From Pelagibacteraceae bacterium (GTDB taxonomy: Bacteria > Pseudomonadota > Alphaproteobacteria > HIMB59): 64,000 bases of DNA. Positions 1-9,513 of this stretch are shown piece by piece. The notes beneath the pieces were generated by a model that was not told where the DNA came from, did not search any database, and saw nothing but the letters and a program-made list of their open reading frames with translations. Made by a program: the position numbers and the translations under genes. The first letter of the stretch is position 1. Every line of letters starts with the position of its first letter. The stretch is from NCBI GenBank assembly GCA_019651435.1, contig BOYI01000001.1:248001-312000 (forward strand), given 5' to 3'.

Positions 1-109
1 TTCAAAATTAAAACAAGGTGGCTCTTACTTCAGAGAAAAAGGAGTTAACCATAATGTATTAAATAACAATGATTTTATTTATAAATTTATTGAGATAGAA
101 TTTAAATAA
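1..109 (+). CDS. C-terminal end of an unidentified gene (partial)
   Basis: An open frame enters at the window edge and ends in TAA at 107-109, giving about 35 residues, including GGSYFREKGVNHNV and ending in FIEIEFK. The glycine-rich turn followed by a histidine and a hydrophobic strand resembles the end of a cupin fold, but too little is visible to name the family. The next gene starts one base after the stop, so it probably heads or belongs to the same operon as the sugar genes that follow. Confidence 0.5.
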   Translation, partial: SKLKQGGSYFREKGVNHNVLNNNDFIYKFIEIEFK

Positions 110-110
110 G

Positions 111-1064
111 ATGGAAAAAAAAATAAGTACGAATTATAAAAAATCCGATCTAGATAAATTTGAGAAAATTATTACTAATAAAAAAACCGATTTATATAAA
201 GAAGAATACAACATCAAAGAAGCCATTGAGTCATCAAAACAAGAATACAAACATCTGATAAACTCTCAAACAGCAACAGATATTCGTTTATATTTTTTTC
301 AAACTGGAACTCTGAAAACTAAAATGAAATACATAAAAATGAATCAATCAAATGAAGATTTTGAAATACCAGTTCCATGGTTTCTTATAAGGCATCCCAA
401 AGGTGATGTTGTAATTGATGGAGGTAACGCTAAAGAAGTTAGCGAAGATAAACATGCACACTGGGGAAATGTTGTTGCCGCATATGATCCTGTTATGGGA
501 AAGACCGAAAATTGTATAGACCAATTAAATTCTATAGGCATTAATCCCTCTAGTATTAGATATGTTCTCCACTCTCATCTTCATTTAGATCATTCTGGTG
601 GAGTTGGAAGATTTCCTAATGCAACGCATGTAGTTCAACAAAAAGAATATGACTATGCTTTTAACCCAGATTGGTTCGCAAAACCTGCCTATATTCGTGC
701 AGACTTTGATAAACCAGGTATAAATTGGAAATTCTTAAGAGATAAAAATGATGATTATTATGATCTTTATGGTGATGGTTCAATAATCATTATTTTTACC
801 CCAGGACACGCACCGGGACATCAGTCTTTTTTAGTGAGACTATCAAATTCTGGGTATGTTTTATTGACCATCGATGCTGCGTATACGATGGATCATTGGA
901 ATGATTTGACCTTGCCTGGATTAGTTTGTTCAGCTGTGGATACAGTGAATTCAGTAAAAAAATTAAAAAAACTGGCTAAAGAAAAAAATGCATTAGTTGT
1001 AACAGGTCATGATCCTCATGCTTGGGAGGATTTTAAAAAAGCCCCTATGTTTTATTACGACTAA
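111..1064 (+). CDS. Metallo-beta-lactamase-fold lactonase, AttM/AiiB-like
   Basis: Metal-dependent hydrolase of the MBL superfamily, 317 residues. The zinc motif HSHLHLDH lies at residues 154-161, the second histidine region TPGHAPGH at 230-237, a bridging aspartate near 255 and a late GHDPH at about 299-303. TPGHxPGHQS is typical of the N-acyl-homoserine lactonase / gamma-butyrolactonase (AttM/BlcC) branch. It is longer than AttM because of a charged N-terminal extension of about 50 residues. The ATG lies one base after the preceding stop, and xylA follows four bases downstream, so a sugar-lactone substrate is more plausible here than a quorum signal; that is inference from context. Confidence 0.8.
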   Translation: MEKKISTNYKKSDLDKFEKIITNKKTDLYKEEYNIKEAIESSKQEYKHLINSQTATDIRLYFFQTGTLKTKMKYIKMNQSNEDFEIPVPWFLIRHPKGDVVIDGGNAKEVSEDKHAHWGNVVAAYDPVMGKTENCIDQLNSIGINPSSIRYVLHSHLHLDHSGGVGRFPNATHVVQQKEYDYAFNPDWFAKPAYIRADFDKPGINWKFLRDKNDDYYDLYGDGSIIIIFTPGHAPGHQSFLVRLSNSGYVLLTIDAAYTMDHWNDLTLPGLVCSAVDTVNSVKKLKKLAKEKNALVVTGHDPHAWEDFKKAPMFYYD

Positions 1065-1067
1065 TTG

Positions 1068-2376
1068 ATGTCGGATTACTTTAAAGATATTCCCCAAATT
1101 TCTTTTAAAGGGAAAGACTCCTCTGACCCTTTGTCTTTTAAATACTATGACGCCAATAAAATAATCTTAGGTAAAACAATAGAAGAACATTTAAGAATGG
1201 CCGTATGTTACTGGCATACATTTAATTGGCCAGGTGGTGACCCTTTTGGTGGCCAAACATTTTTAAGACCTTGGATGCAGTCAGGAGACCCTGTAGAACA
1301 AGCAAAAGATAAACTAAATAATGCATTTATCTTTTTTGAGAAATTAGGAATTCCTTATTTTTGTTTTCACGATGTTGACATCGCCCCAGAGGGAGATAGT
1401 TTTTCTCAAACCGAGAAGATCCAAAAAACTATCATTGATGAAATTTCTAAAAAATTAGAGACTTCAAAAGTAAAACTGCTTTGGGGGACGGCTAACTTGT
1501 TTAGTCACAGAAGATATATGGCAGGAGCAGCCACTAATCCTAATCCTGATATTTTTCAATCATGCAGCCGCTCAAGTAAAAATGTGCATCGAAAATACTC
1601 ATCAACTTGGAGGTCAAAATTATGTTTTATGGGGAGGCCGAGAAGGTTATGAAACACTTTTAAATACGAATATGAAGCAAGAGTTTGATCAATTAGGTCG
1701 ATTTTTAAATATGGTGGCTGAACATAAACATAAAATTGGTTTTAAGGGTAATTTGCTTATTGAACCAAAGCCTCACGAGCCAACTAAACATCAATACGAC
1801 TTTGACTCTGCTAATGTTTTTGCTTTTCTTCAAAAATATGGATTAGAAAAAGAGTTCAAACTTAACATCGAAGTAAATCATGCCATTTTAGCAAAACATT
1901 CTTTTGAGCATGAGATCGCATATGCCTTAGCTAATGATATTTTCGGTAGTATTGATATTAACAGAGGTGATTATTTAGTAGGTTGGGATACTGATCAGTT
2001 TCCTAACAATACCGAAGAGCTTTTGCTGCCTTTTTACTACCTTTTCAAAAATCAGGGTTTAGGAAGTGGTGGGCTAAATATGGATGCAAAAATACGACGT
2101 CAATCCATAGACCCTGAGGATTTATTTTATGCGCATATAGGTGCAATGGATACTTGTGCTAGAGCGCTCCTTGCGGTAGAGAGAATGATTAACGATGGTT
2201 CTTATGAGGAATTTTTACAAAAAAGATATGAGAATTGGACTCATAATAAAGAATTAATGAGTTCCGCTTCTTTAGAAGGTATTTATGAGAAAGTTAAATC
2301 TGAGGATATAAATCCTCAACCACAGTCCGGCAGACAAGAGTATCTTGAAAATTTATTAAATTCTTTTATCGAATAA
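1068..2376 (+). CDS. xylA: Xylose isomerase (one frameshift)
   Basis: Converts D-xylose (or a related aldose) to the ketose in the cytoplasm. The reconstructed protein is about 435 residues, the normal XylA length. Visible hallmarks are [13 protein letters not shown] near the N-terminus, the catalytic-histidine segment [10 protein letters not shown], the metal-binding [12 protein letters not shown] and EVNHA, and the [17 protein letters not shown] loop. The frame breaks at about 1555, where one extra T in a T5 run separates NPNPDIF from the expected [10 protein letters not shown]; all motifs on both sides are intact, so a sequencing error is likely. ATG 1068 is preferred to TTG 1065. No xylulokinase is visible nearby, so the ketose may be used by the DhaK-type kinase downstream. 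Confidence 0.92.
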
Positions 2377-2379
2377 AAA

Positions 2380-2982
2380 ATGATAGTAAAAAAATTTTTA
2401 TTTGACCTGGGTAATGTTTTTTTTGATTGGAATCCAGAAAGAATACTAAAACCAATTTTTAATGACGATGAGAGAATGAATTTTTTTATCAATAACATTT
2501 CTTTTCCCTTATTAGATACTCGATGTGATGCTGGTATAACTATTGAAGTTGCTGTTAATGATGCAATCAAAAAATTTCCCGAATTTGAAAAAGAAATTAA
2601 ATTTTATTACCCTAATCATGGAAATATGGTTGGCGGCTTCTTTCAAAAAACAGTAGATGTTTTTTATAAAATAAAAGAACTTAACTATCCTTGTTTTGTT
2701 TTATCTAATTGGTCAGCCGAGACATATGAAGGAATGGAAGAAACATACCCATTCTTAAAAGATTTTGATGGCAAAATAATTTCAGGAAGAGATTTTTTGA
2801 TTAAGCCTGACCCAGCAATTTATGAACTAGCTATCAGTCGTTTTGATTTGATACCTCAAGAGACCTTATTTATAGATGATCGTCTTGATAATATTGAAGC
2901 TGCACAAAATTTAAATTTTCAAACTATTCATTTGACAAACCCTTCTTTAATTCAAGACTTAATAGATCCCTATATAAATTAG
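2380..2982 (+). CDS. HAD-superfamily phosphatase, YihX-like
   Basis: A 200-residue HAD subclass IA hydrolase. Motif I is FDLGNV with the nucleophile Asp at residue 9, motif II is LSNWS, the lysine motif is IKPDP, and motif IV is FIDDRLDN. FDLGNV with Asn in place of the usual second Asp is seen in YihX-type sugar-phosphate phosphatases and haloacid-dehalogenase relatives. It starts three bases after xylA and overlaps the next gene by one base, so it is in the sugar operon and probably dephosphorylates a sugar phosphate. The exact substrate cannot be told from sequence. Confidence 0.85.
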   Translation: MIVKKFLFDLGNVFFDWNPERILKPIFNDDERMNFFINNISFPLLDTRCDAGITIEVAVNDAIKKFPEFEKEIKFYYPNHGNMVGGFFQKTVDVFYKIKELNYPCFVLSNWSAETYEGMEETYPFLKDFDGKIISGRDFLIKPDPAIYELAISRFDLIPQETLFIDDRLDNIEAAQNLNFQTIHLTNPSLIQDLIDPYIN

Positions 2983-3935
2983 TGTTTAAATTAGACAACA
3001 AGCTTGGGCTAGGTTTGGCAGCATTAGGTAGACCAGGCTATATTAATCTTGGTCATCACCAAAGTATTGGAGATGACAAATCGAAAGACAATATGAGAAG
3101 TAAATGTCATGAAGTCCTCGATTTTGCTTATGAAAAAGACATTCGTTATTTTGATGTAGCAAGGGTTTATGGTGAGTCAGAAGAATTTTTATCATCTTGG
3201 ATTAGAAAACAAAATCAATTTGCTGGATTTGTTGGTTCTAAATGGGGCTATGAGTATTTAGCGGAATGGAATGTGGAAACTGAACATCATGAAAGAAAAG
3301 ATCACTCACATCCTTTTTTGAAAAAACAATGGGTGGAGACAAGAATGAATCTTGGAAAAAGTATTGATCTCTATCAAATACACTCGGTAACCCCTGAAAG
3401 TAGTGTTTTAAATGATAAAGATGTAATTAAAGAACTTCACTCCATAAAAAAAGGTGGAGTGGATATAGGTATTTCCACCAGTGGACCTCAACAAAAAGAA
3501 ACAATTACAGAATTATTAGAGATAAATAAATCTGAAAAATTATTTACGTTTATTCAATGTACAATCAATATTTTTGAACAATCGTGTATTGAAGTTTTAA
3601 AGAAGGCATCAGAGCAAGGAATAAATGTGATTGCAAAAGAAATTTTTGCAAATGGTAGACTGACAAATTTTAACAATAATCATCATCAGGAAAATTTTAT
3701 TAAAATAACCAAAGTAGCCTCAAATCTAAATATAACAATTGAAGACCTAGCTTTAATTTGGGTTTATCAATTACCATTCGTCAAAATAGTTTTGACGGGA
3801 GCTTCGACGATTAATCAATTAGATAAAAATATTAATTCTCTCAATAAAATCGATATTGAACTTCCTTCTTTTAATAATTGTCGATTATCCCAAGTAGATT
3901 ATTGGAATACTAGAAAATCTTTATCTTGGAATTAA
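2982..3935 (+). CDS. Aldo/keto reductase
   Basis: NAD(P)H-dependent oxidoreductase with a TIM-barrel fold, 317 residues. The active-site pattern is visible: FDVARVYGESE supplies the Asp and Tyr, GSKWGYE the Lys, and LYQIHSVTPE the His. The start is a GTG whose first base is the last base of the preceding TAG, showing tight translational coupling with the HAD gene. Together with the isomerase and lactonase it would interconvert aldehyde and alcohol or lactone forms of a sugar; the substrate is unknown. The gene ends directly against the convergent dehydrogenase. Confidence 0.87.
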   Translation: MFKLDNKLGLGLAALGRPGYINLGHHQSIGDDKSKDNMRSKCHEVLDFAYEKDIRYFDVARVYGESEEFLSSWIRKQNQFAGFVGSKWGYEYLAEWNVETEHHERKDHSHPFLKKQWVETRMNLGKSIDLYQIHSVTPESSVLNDKDVIKELHSIKKGGVDIGISTSGPQQKETITELLEINKSEKLFTFIQCTINIFEQSCIEVLKKASEQGINVIAKEIFANGRLTNFNNNHHQENFIKITKVASNLNITIEDLALIWVYQLPFVKIVLTGASTINQLDKNINSLNKIDIELPSFNNCRLSQVDYWNTRKSLSWN

Positions 3936-5089
3936 TTAAAAATTTACCCAAGAGGAATTAGACGCATTCGAAGCAATTGATCTTTCAATAAATCTTATGC
4001 CTTCTAATCCATCTTCTACTTTAGGAAATAGGTATTTTTTAGGATCATAATTTCCATTATTGAAATCAATGATAGCATCCGCAACTTCTGTATAAATATT
4101 CGCGAATCCCTCTAAGTACCCTTCTGGGTGGCCAGGTGGAATTCTTGTTACATCGTTAGCTAATTGCAATGAGCCAGCTCCTCCACGAGTAATTTTTCTT
4201 TTTGCTTCACCAAATGGGGTGTAGTAAAGATAGTTTGGGTCCTCTTGACACCACTCTAACCCCCCTTTGTCTCCATATATTCTAATCATTAAATGATTTT
4301 CATTTCCTGGTGCCACTTGAGAGGACCAAATTGTTCCTTTGGCACCCCCTTGAAAGCGAATTGAAATTTGAGCATTGTCATCAAGCTGTCTTCCAGAAAC
4401 AAAGCTTGTTAATTCAGCATTGATCTCATGAGGTTCTAACCCTGTGATAAAACGAATAAGATTAAAAGCATGGGTTCCAATGTCACCAATACAACCTCCA
4501 CCTCCTGATTGAGCAGGATCAGTTCTCCAAGAGGCTTGCTTGTTTCCTCCGCTATCATGTTTGTTTTCAAGATCTTCTGTGAGCCAATCTTGGGCATATT
4601 CTGCTTGAATAACCCTTATGTTACCGATGTCACCATTTTCACACATAGCTTTTGCGTTTCTGACCATCGGATAACCTGTGTAATTATGCGTTAAAGCAAA
4701 AGGATATTGCTGTCTTGAGATGCTTGAACTAATTCCTCGCACTGTTTTAAGTTCATAGCTAGCGGTTTATCACAAATGATATGAATGCCCTTATTCATAA
4801 ATTCCATCGCTATTGGGTGATGCATATGATTAGGCGTTACAATAGCTACTGCATCAATTTTATCTTCTCGTTGACTTTCTTTTTCAGCCATTTCTTGGAA
4901 ATTTTGGTAATTACGATCCTCAGAGATACCAAGTTCCTTACCTGAGGTCAGAGCTCTTTCAGCATTGGAGGAAAAAGCACCTGCAACTAATTCATATCGA
5001 TCGTCAATACGTGATGCAATACGATGAACTGCTCCAATAAAAGCACCTTGACCTCCACCGACCATACCTAATTTAATTTTTTGACCCAT
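3936..5089 (-). CDS. Gfo/Idh/MocA-family sugar dehydrogenase (one frameshift)
   Basis: NAD(P)-dependent oxidoreductase acting on a sugar, inositol or similar polyol. The N-terminal Rossmann fold shows GMVGGGQGAFIG, the conserved lysine is in CDKPLAM, and the catalytic Asp/His segment is GDIGTHAFNLIRF. The C-terminal alpha/beta domain is complete, for about 383 residues overall. The frame breaks at about 4700, where one T seems missing between SNIL and FALTHN. It starts four bases after the stop of the TIM-barrel isomerase-like gene, with which it forms an operon running away from the ABC transporter. The pairing of MocA and AP-endonuclease-family-2 proteins is common in inositol and sugar catabolism. 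Confidence 0.9.
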
Positions 5090-5093
5090 TGAG

Positions 5094-6143
5094 CTATATT
5101 CCTAACATCTTTTTATTAGCCGCATCATCTGCACCAGAGTCTGCAAAATCATCAAAAGCTTTTTCAGTTTCTCTAATAATGTGTCTTTTAATAAATTCTG
5201 ATCCCTCGCGAGCGCCATCTTCAGGGTGTTTTAAAGCACACTCCCATTCTAAAACAGCCCAACCTTCAAAGCCGTAAGTAGTAAGTTTAGAAAAAATAGA
5301 TTTAAAATCTACTTGCCCATCACCAAGAGATCTAAATCTTCCAGCACGTTCTTTCCAAGATTGGAACCCACCATAAACACCTTGTTTTCCAGAAGGGTTT
5401 AATTCAGCATCTTTGACATGAAACATTTTTATTTTTTCGTGATAGATATCGATGTTTTGAAGATAATCTAAATGTTGAAGCACATAATGACTTGGATCGT
5501 AAAGCATGTTACATCTCGAATGATTGTCAACTCTATCTAAAAACATCTCAAACGTGATGCCATCATGAAGATCTTCACCTGGATGAATTTCATAACACAA
5601 GTTTACGCCACATTGATCAAATTGATTAAGAATAGGTTTCCATCTATTCGCTAGTTCGTCAAAAGCAGTTTCAACTAATCCAGCTGGTCTTTGAGGCCAT
5701 GGGTAAACATAAGGCCATGCCAATGCTCCAGAAAAAGTTACATGTTCAGTCAGACCCAAATTCTGAGAGGCGTCGGCAGCCATCATTAATTGATTTACAG
5801 CCCATTCTTGTCTTGCTTTAGCATTTCCTCTTACTTCTGGTGCAGCAAAACCATCAAAAGCTACATCATAAGCAGGATGCACAGCAACTAATTGCCCTTG
5901 AAGATGAGTTGATAATTCTGTTAAAGATAATCCATAAGAGGACAAAGTTCCTTTGACCTCATCACAATAGTCTTTGCTCTCTGATGCTTTTTTTAAATCA
6001 AAAAGTCGGGCATCCCAGCTTGGAATTTGAACACCAATATATCCAAGTTCACTTGCCCATTTTGAAATATTTTCTAGATTGTTAAATGGTGCCTCATCAC
6101 CAGCAAACTGTGCTAAAAATATAGCAGGTCCTTTTATAGACAT
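5094..6143 (-). CDS. Sugar phosphate isomerase/epimerase-like TIM-barrel protein
   Basis: A 349-residue member of the xylose-isomerase-like / AP endonuclease family 2 barrel. Likely metal ligands are in CYEIHPGED, LYDPSHYV, FHVKDAE and VLEWECA, spaced as in sugar isomerases and epimerases such as IolE/IolH relatives. The ATG at 6141-6143 is preceded by a GGGGGA purine run that can serve as ribosome binding site. It is the first gene of the minus-strand pair with the Gfo/Idh dehydrogenase and is transcribed divergently from the binding-protein gene at 6303, so the 160-base gap between them probably holds both promoters. Confidence 0.87.
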   Translation of the reverse strand: MSIKGPAIFLAQFAGDEAPFNNLENISKWASELGYIGVQIPSWDARLFDLKKASESKDYCDEVKGTLSSYGLSLTELSTHLQGQLVAVHPAYDVAFDGFAAPEVRGNAKARQEWAVNQLMMAADASQNLGLTEHVTFSGALAWPYVYPWPQRPAGLVETAFDELANRWKPILNQFDQCGVNLCYEIHPGEDLHDGITFEMFLDRVDNHSRCNMLYDPSHYVLQHLDYLQNIDIYHEKIKMFHVKDAELNPSGKQGVYGGFQSWKERAGRFRSLGDGQVDFKSIFSKLTTYGFEGWAVLEWECALKHPEDGAREGSEFIKRHIIRETEKAFDDFADSGADDAANKKMLGI

Positions 6144-6237
6144 CTTAATTTTCCCCCAAAAAGCTATCTTATTATAGAGTTTTTAAAAAATGAAAACATT
6201 TTTAATCATGTATTTTTTTCATATTTAAAGCTATTTA

Positions 6238-6269
6238 TTGGCATGATTTTTTTTTTGAAATTGTATAAT
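6238..6269 (+). promoter_or_regulatory. Possible sigma-70-type promoter of the ABC importer operon
   Basis: TTGGCA at 6238-6243 and TATAAT at 6264-6269 are separated by 20 bases, longer than the ideal 17; the intervening T-run could be miscounted. TATAAT carries an upstream TG, which favours extended -10 recognition. It lies 33 bases before the binding-protein ATG, which has a strong AAGGAGG at 6291-6297. Confidence 0.4.
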
Positions 6270-6302
6270 GTATCAAAGTTAATCATCTATAAGGAGGAAT
6301 TG

Positions 6303-7613
6303 ATGAGAAAAATACTATCTGTATTTTTAGTCCCTGTTTTCACCTTACTTTTTACATTTAATGCTAAAGCTGAGTCTTTGACTCTTGGTTGGGCCGCTTG
6401 GGATCCAGCTAACGCTTTACAAGAATTAAGTAAAGAGTTCACAGCTGAAACTGGGGTTGAAATGAACTTTGAGTTTGTGCCATGGCCAAACTTTGCTGAC
6501 AGAATGTTAAATGAACTTAACAACCAAGGTAAGACATTTGACTTATTAATTGGAGACTCACAGTGGATTGGTGCTGGAGCAACATACGGTCACTATGTAA
6601 AACTTAATGACTTTTTTGATGCTAACGGTATTTCAATGGACGACTTTAATCCTGCTACTGTGTATGCTTATTCTACTTGGCCAAAAGGTACCCCAAACTA
6701 CTATGCGCTTCCAGCGATGGGTGATGCTTTAGCTTGGGCATATAGAAAAGACTGGTTTGATAGACCAGAACTTCAGTCTGAATTTAAATCAAAACATGGT
6801 TATGACTTAGGCGTACCAAAGACTTGGGACGAGCTATATGACATGTGTACTTTCTTCCAAGGAAGAGAAATTGACGGCGTTGTAAGATACGGTGCTGCGA
6901 TTAATACTGAGCGTGGTTCTGAAGGTATTACCATGGGTGTAACAGCAGCAATGTATGCTTGGGGTATGGAATACGAAGATCCAAATAACCCGTACTCAAT
7001 GGACGGTTACTTTAACTCTGCAGCAGCAGCTGAAGCAGTTGAGTTCTACAAAAAGATGTACGATGATTGTGCACCTCCAGGACACTCAGACGCTTACATG
7101 GTAGCTAACCTAGACGCTTATAAGTCTGGACAGGTTGCTTTCCAAATGAACTGGTATGCATTCTGGCCTGGTGTTGCTAAAGAAGATAGTGACGGTCGTG
7201 AGTCAGGATTCTTTGCTAACCCTTGTCAAAATGTATGTGCTGCTACTCTTGGTGGTCAAGGTATCTCTGTTGTGAGCTATTCTGATAAACAAGACCTAGC
7301 ACTTGAGTACATGAAATGGTTTGCAAGACCTGATATTCAACAAAAATGGTGGGATTTAGGTGGTTATTCATGTCATATGGACGTGCTTGGATCTCCAGAT
7401 TTTGTTGACTCCGCTGTCTATGCTCAAGGTTTCTTAGACTCAATGGGCATCGTTAAAGACTTCTGGCAGGAGCCTACTTTCGTTGAATTAATGCTTCCAA
7501 TGCAGGAGCGAATTCATGACTATGTAGTTAACGGCAAAGGTTCTGCTCAAGATGCTCTCGATAAAATCATCGAGGATTGGGAAGAAGTCTTCGAAGCTGA
7601 CGGAAAAATATAA
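6303..7613 (+). CDS. ABC transporter substrate-binding protein, family 1 (sugar/polyol)
   Basis: Periplasmic solute receptor of about 436 residues. ATG 6303 is chosen over upstream in-frame codons because it follows AAGGAGG and begins a clear signal peptide (MRKILSVF... ending NAKAES). The mature protein starts LTLGWAAWDPANALQELS and continues with FTAETGVEMNFEFVPWPNF, typical of family 1 extracellular binding proteins. Codon use is noticeably more C-ending (ttc, gac, aac) than in neighbours, as expected for a highly expressed transport protein. The cognate permeases and two ATPases follow. The gene arrangement resembles the glycerol system, but the ligand is not established. Confidence 0.92.
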   Translation: MRKILSVFLVPVFTLLFTFNAKAESLTLGWAAWDPANALQELSKEFTAETGVEMNFEFVPWPNFADRMLNELNNQGKTFDLLIGDSQWIGAGATYGHYVKLNDFFDANGISMDDFNPATVYAYSTWPKGTPNYYALPAMGDALAWAYRKDWFDRPELQSEFKSKHGYDLGVPKTWDELYDMCTFFQGREIDGVVRYGAAINTERGSEGITMGVTAAMYAWGMEYEDPNNPYSMDGYFNSAAAAEAVEFYKKMYDDCAPPGHSDAYMVANLDAYKSGQVAFQMNWYAFWPGVAKEDSDGRESGFFANPCQNVCAATLGGQGISVVSYSDKQDLALEYMKWFARPDIQQKWWDLGGYSCHMDVLGSPDFVDSAVYAQGFLDSMGIVKDFWQEPTFVELMLPMQERIHDYVVNGKGSAQDALDKIIEDWEEVFEADGKI

Positions 7614-7625
7614 AATATAAAACCT

Positions 7626-7651
7626 ATGGGTGGGGCTCAATTCCCACCCAT
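7626..7651 (+). terminator. Hairpin between binding protein and permease genes
   Basis: A perfect 9-bp stem, ATGGGTGGG (7626-7634) with CCCACCCAT (7643-7651), encloses an 8-base loop and is followed by a T-rich stretch. Its position directly after the receptor gene fits a partial terminator or 3-prime mRNA stabiliser that lets the receptor be made in excess over the membrane subunits. Confidence 0.7.
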
Positions 7652-7665
7652 CTATATTTTCTTTA

Positions 7666-8568
7666 ATGAAAACTGCAGTAAAAAAATTTAAAGGATTATC
7701 GGATAAGGCAATCGCTTGGATATTCATTACTCCTACTCTAATTTTATTACTTGCAATTAATATTTATCCTCTGGTCTACGCGATCAGAATGTCGTTTACC
7801 AATTTTTATGCTAATAAAATTGGAAGAGAGCCTAAGTTTGTAGGTTTAAAAAATTACAAAAAAATTCTTGGTAAAGAAGAGATATGGGAAAAAATGCAAA
7901 TCACAGCCCACTTTGTCTGTTGGACTCTTATATTACAGGCATTGATTGGTTTGGGCTTAGCTCTTCTTTTAAATCGTAAATTTAAAGGAAATGAACTACT
8001 AACAACTTTAATTGTTTTACCTATGATGCTATCTCCTGCCGTAGTCGGAGTATTTTGGACTTATTTATATAATCCTCAAGTTGGACTTTTTAATTATGTT
8101 GTAAACTTTTTTTATGACTTTGGTGTTTTTGACATGATTGGTTCTAGTACACTAGCGCCTTGGTCTATTGTTATTGTTGATACTTGGATGTGGACTCCTT
8201 TTACAATGTTAATCTGTTTAGCAGGTCTTAGATCGATCCCAAATTATCTTTATGAAGCCGCTGAGGTAGACAGGGCTAGTAAGTGGCAACAATTTATTCA
8301 TATTACCCTTCCATCTGTTTTACCCTTTTTATTGTTGGCATTATTATTTAGGGGAATTGAAAATTTTAAAATGTTTGACTTAGTTGTGGAGCTCACGTCA
8401 GGTGGACCAGGTTCGGCAACAGAACTCGCGTCTATAAATTTGAAAAGAGAGGCCTTTGAGAAATGGAAAACTGGCTATAGTTCTGCATTTGCAGTCATTT
8501 TGTTTGTTACAATATTTGGTTTCGGGAATGTTTATGTCAAAGTCATGAACAAGATTAAGGAAAGATAA
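7666..8568 (+). CDS. ABC sugar transporter permease, MalF-type
   Basis: Inner-membrane subunit of about 300 residues with six or so hydrophobic segments. The EAA loop that contacts the ATPase reads YEAAEVDRASKWQQF...LP. ATG 7666 is chosen rather than the in-frame GTG at 7630, because the latter would read through the hairpin. It is followed with no gap by the second permease, as usual for binding-protein-dependent sugar importers. It resembles GlpP/UgpA/MalF-family permeases. Confidence 0.92.
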   Translation: MKTAVKKFKGLSDKAIAWIFITPTLILLLAINIYPLVYAIRMSFTNFYANKIGREPKFVGLKNYKKILGKEEIWEKMQITAHFVCWTLILQALIGLGLALLLNRKFKGNELLTTLIVLPMMLSPAVVGVFWTYLYNPQVGLFNYVVNFFYDFGVFDMIGSSTLAPWSIVIVDTWMWTPFTMLICLAGLRSIPNYLYEAAEVDRASKWQQFIHITLPSVLPFLLLALLFRGIENFKMFDLVVELTSGGPGSATELASINLKREAFEKWKTGYSSAFAVILFVTIFGFGNVYVKVMNKIKER

Positions 8569-9513
8569 ATGGATACTTCAAGATCACCTCTCGAACCTTC
8601 AGGTTTTTCAAGAAAATTAGCAGCAACAATCATAATAGTTTATATGGTTGTCACATTAATTCCTATTACTTGGATTGTTGCCACAAGCTTTAAAAGTGTT
8701 GATAGTGCTATAGCATACCCACCCGAGGTATTCTTTGATCCTTCTCTTGAGGGTTATGTTAATTTATTCACTAATCGTTCTAGGCAGCCGCAAGAATATT
8801 TAGACTCTCTTCCTCCTCCTGATACTTGGTATGAAGAATTAGTAAGAAGTAGAGAGATGGTTATTACAGGTCCATCGAAATTTATGGGGAGATATTCTAA
8901 TTCATTAATTATAGGTTTTGGTGCAACTTTCTTATCAGTATTCTTAGGATCTTTGGCTGCTTATGCCTTCTCTAGATTTAAGGTTCCATTAAAAGATGAT
9001 TTAATGTTTTTTATTTTATCAACTCGAATGTTTCCACCTATTGCCGTTGCTGTTCCTATTTTTATTATGTATCGAAAACTGGGTTTGGGAGATACCCATC
9101 TTGGAATGATTATTTTATACACTGTTGTAAATCTCAGTTTAGCTGTGTGGTTGTTAAAAGGTTTTATGGATGAAATACCAAAAGAATATGAAGAGGCTGC
9201 AATGATTGATGGATACTCACGAATGCAAGCATTTTTTAAAGTTGTCTTACCACAAGCTATGACAGGTATAGCGGCAACAGCAATCTTCTGTATGATTTTT
9301 TCATGGAATGAATATGCCTTTGCTGTTCTTTTAACACAATTTAATGCTCAAACTGCTCCTCCATTTATTCCGACAATTATTGGAGAAGGTGGACTCGATT
9401 GGCCAGCAATTGGAGCAGGCACGACTTTATTTTTAATTCCTGTGATGATCTTCACAGTAGTACTCAGAAAACATTTATTAAGAGGAATTACCTTCGGAGC
9501 AGTGAGAAAATAA
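8569..9513 (+). CDS. ABC sugar transporter permease, MalG-type
   Basis: The second membrane subunit, 314 residues. The ATG directly follows the TAA of the first permease. The EAA loop is visible as YEEAAMIDGYSRMQAFF...LP, and the C-terminal RGITFGAVRK is typical of MalG-type permeases. A periplasmic loop of about 75 residues, rich in proline and charged residues (residues about 40-110), is larger than in MalG. The stop TAA overlaps the ATG of the small membrane gene. Confidence 0.92.
   Translation: MDTSRSPLEPSGFSRKLAATIIIVYMVVTLIPITWIVATSFKSVDSAIAYPPEVFFDPSLEGYVNLFTNRSRQPQEYLDSLPPPDTWYEELVRSREMVITGPSKFMGRYSNSLIIGFGATFLSVFLGSLAAYAFSRFKVPLKDDLMFFILSTRMFPPIAVAVPIFIMYRKLGLGDTHLGMIILYTVVNLSLAVWLLKGFMDEIPKEYEEAAMIDGYSRMQAFFKVVLPQAMTGIAATAIFCMIFSWNEYAFAVLLTQFNAQTAPPFIPTIIGEGGLDWPAIGAGTTLFLIPVMIFTVVLRKHLLRGITFGAVRK

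Noticed and set aside
111-1064. Quorum-quenching N-acyl-homoserine lactonase
   Set aside because: The motif fits the AttM/AiiB branch, but that branch also cleaves other lactones. The gene is in a sugar operon and no quorum-sensing genes are visible.
6243-6302. Upstream start for the first receptor gene
   Set aside because: The extension would include the promoter-like region and the AAGGAGG ribosome binding site; ATG 6303 gives a normal signal peptide.
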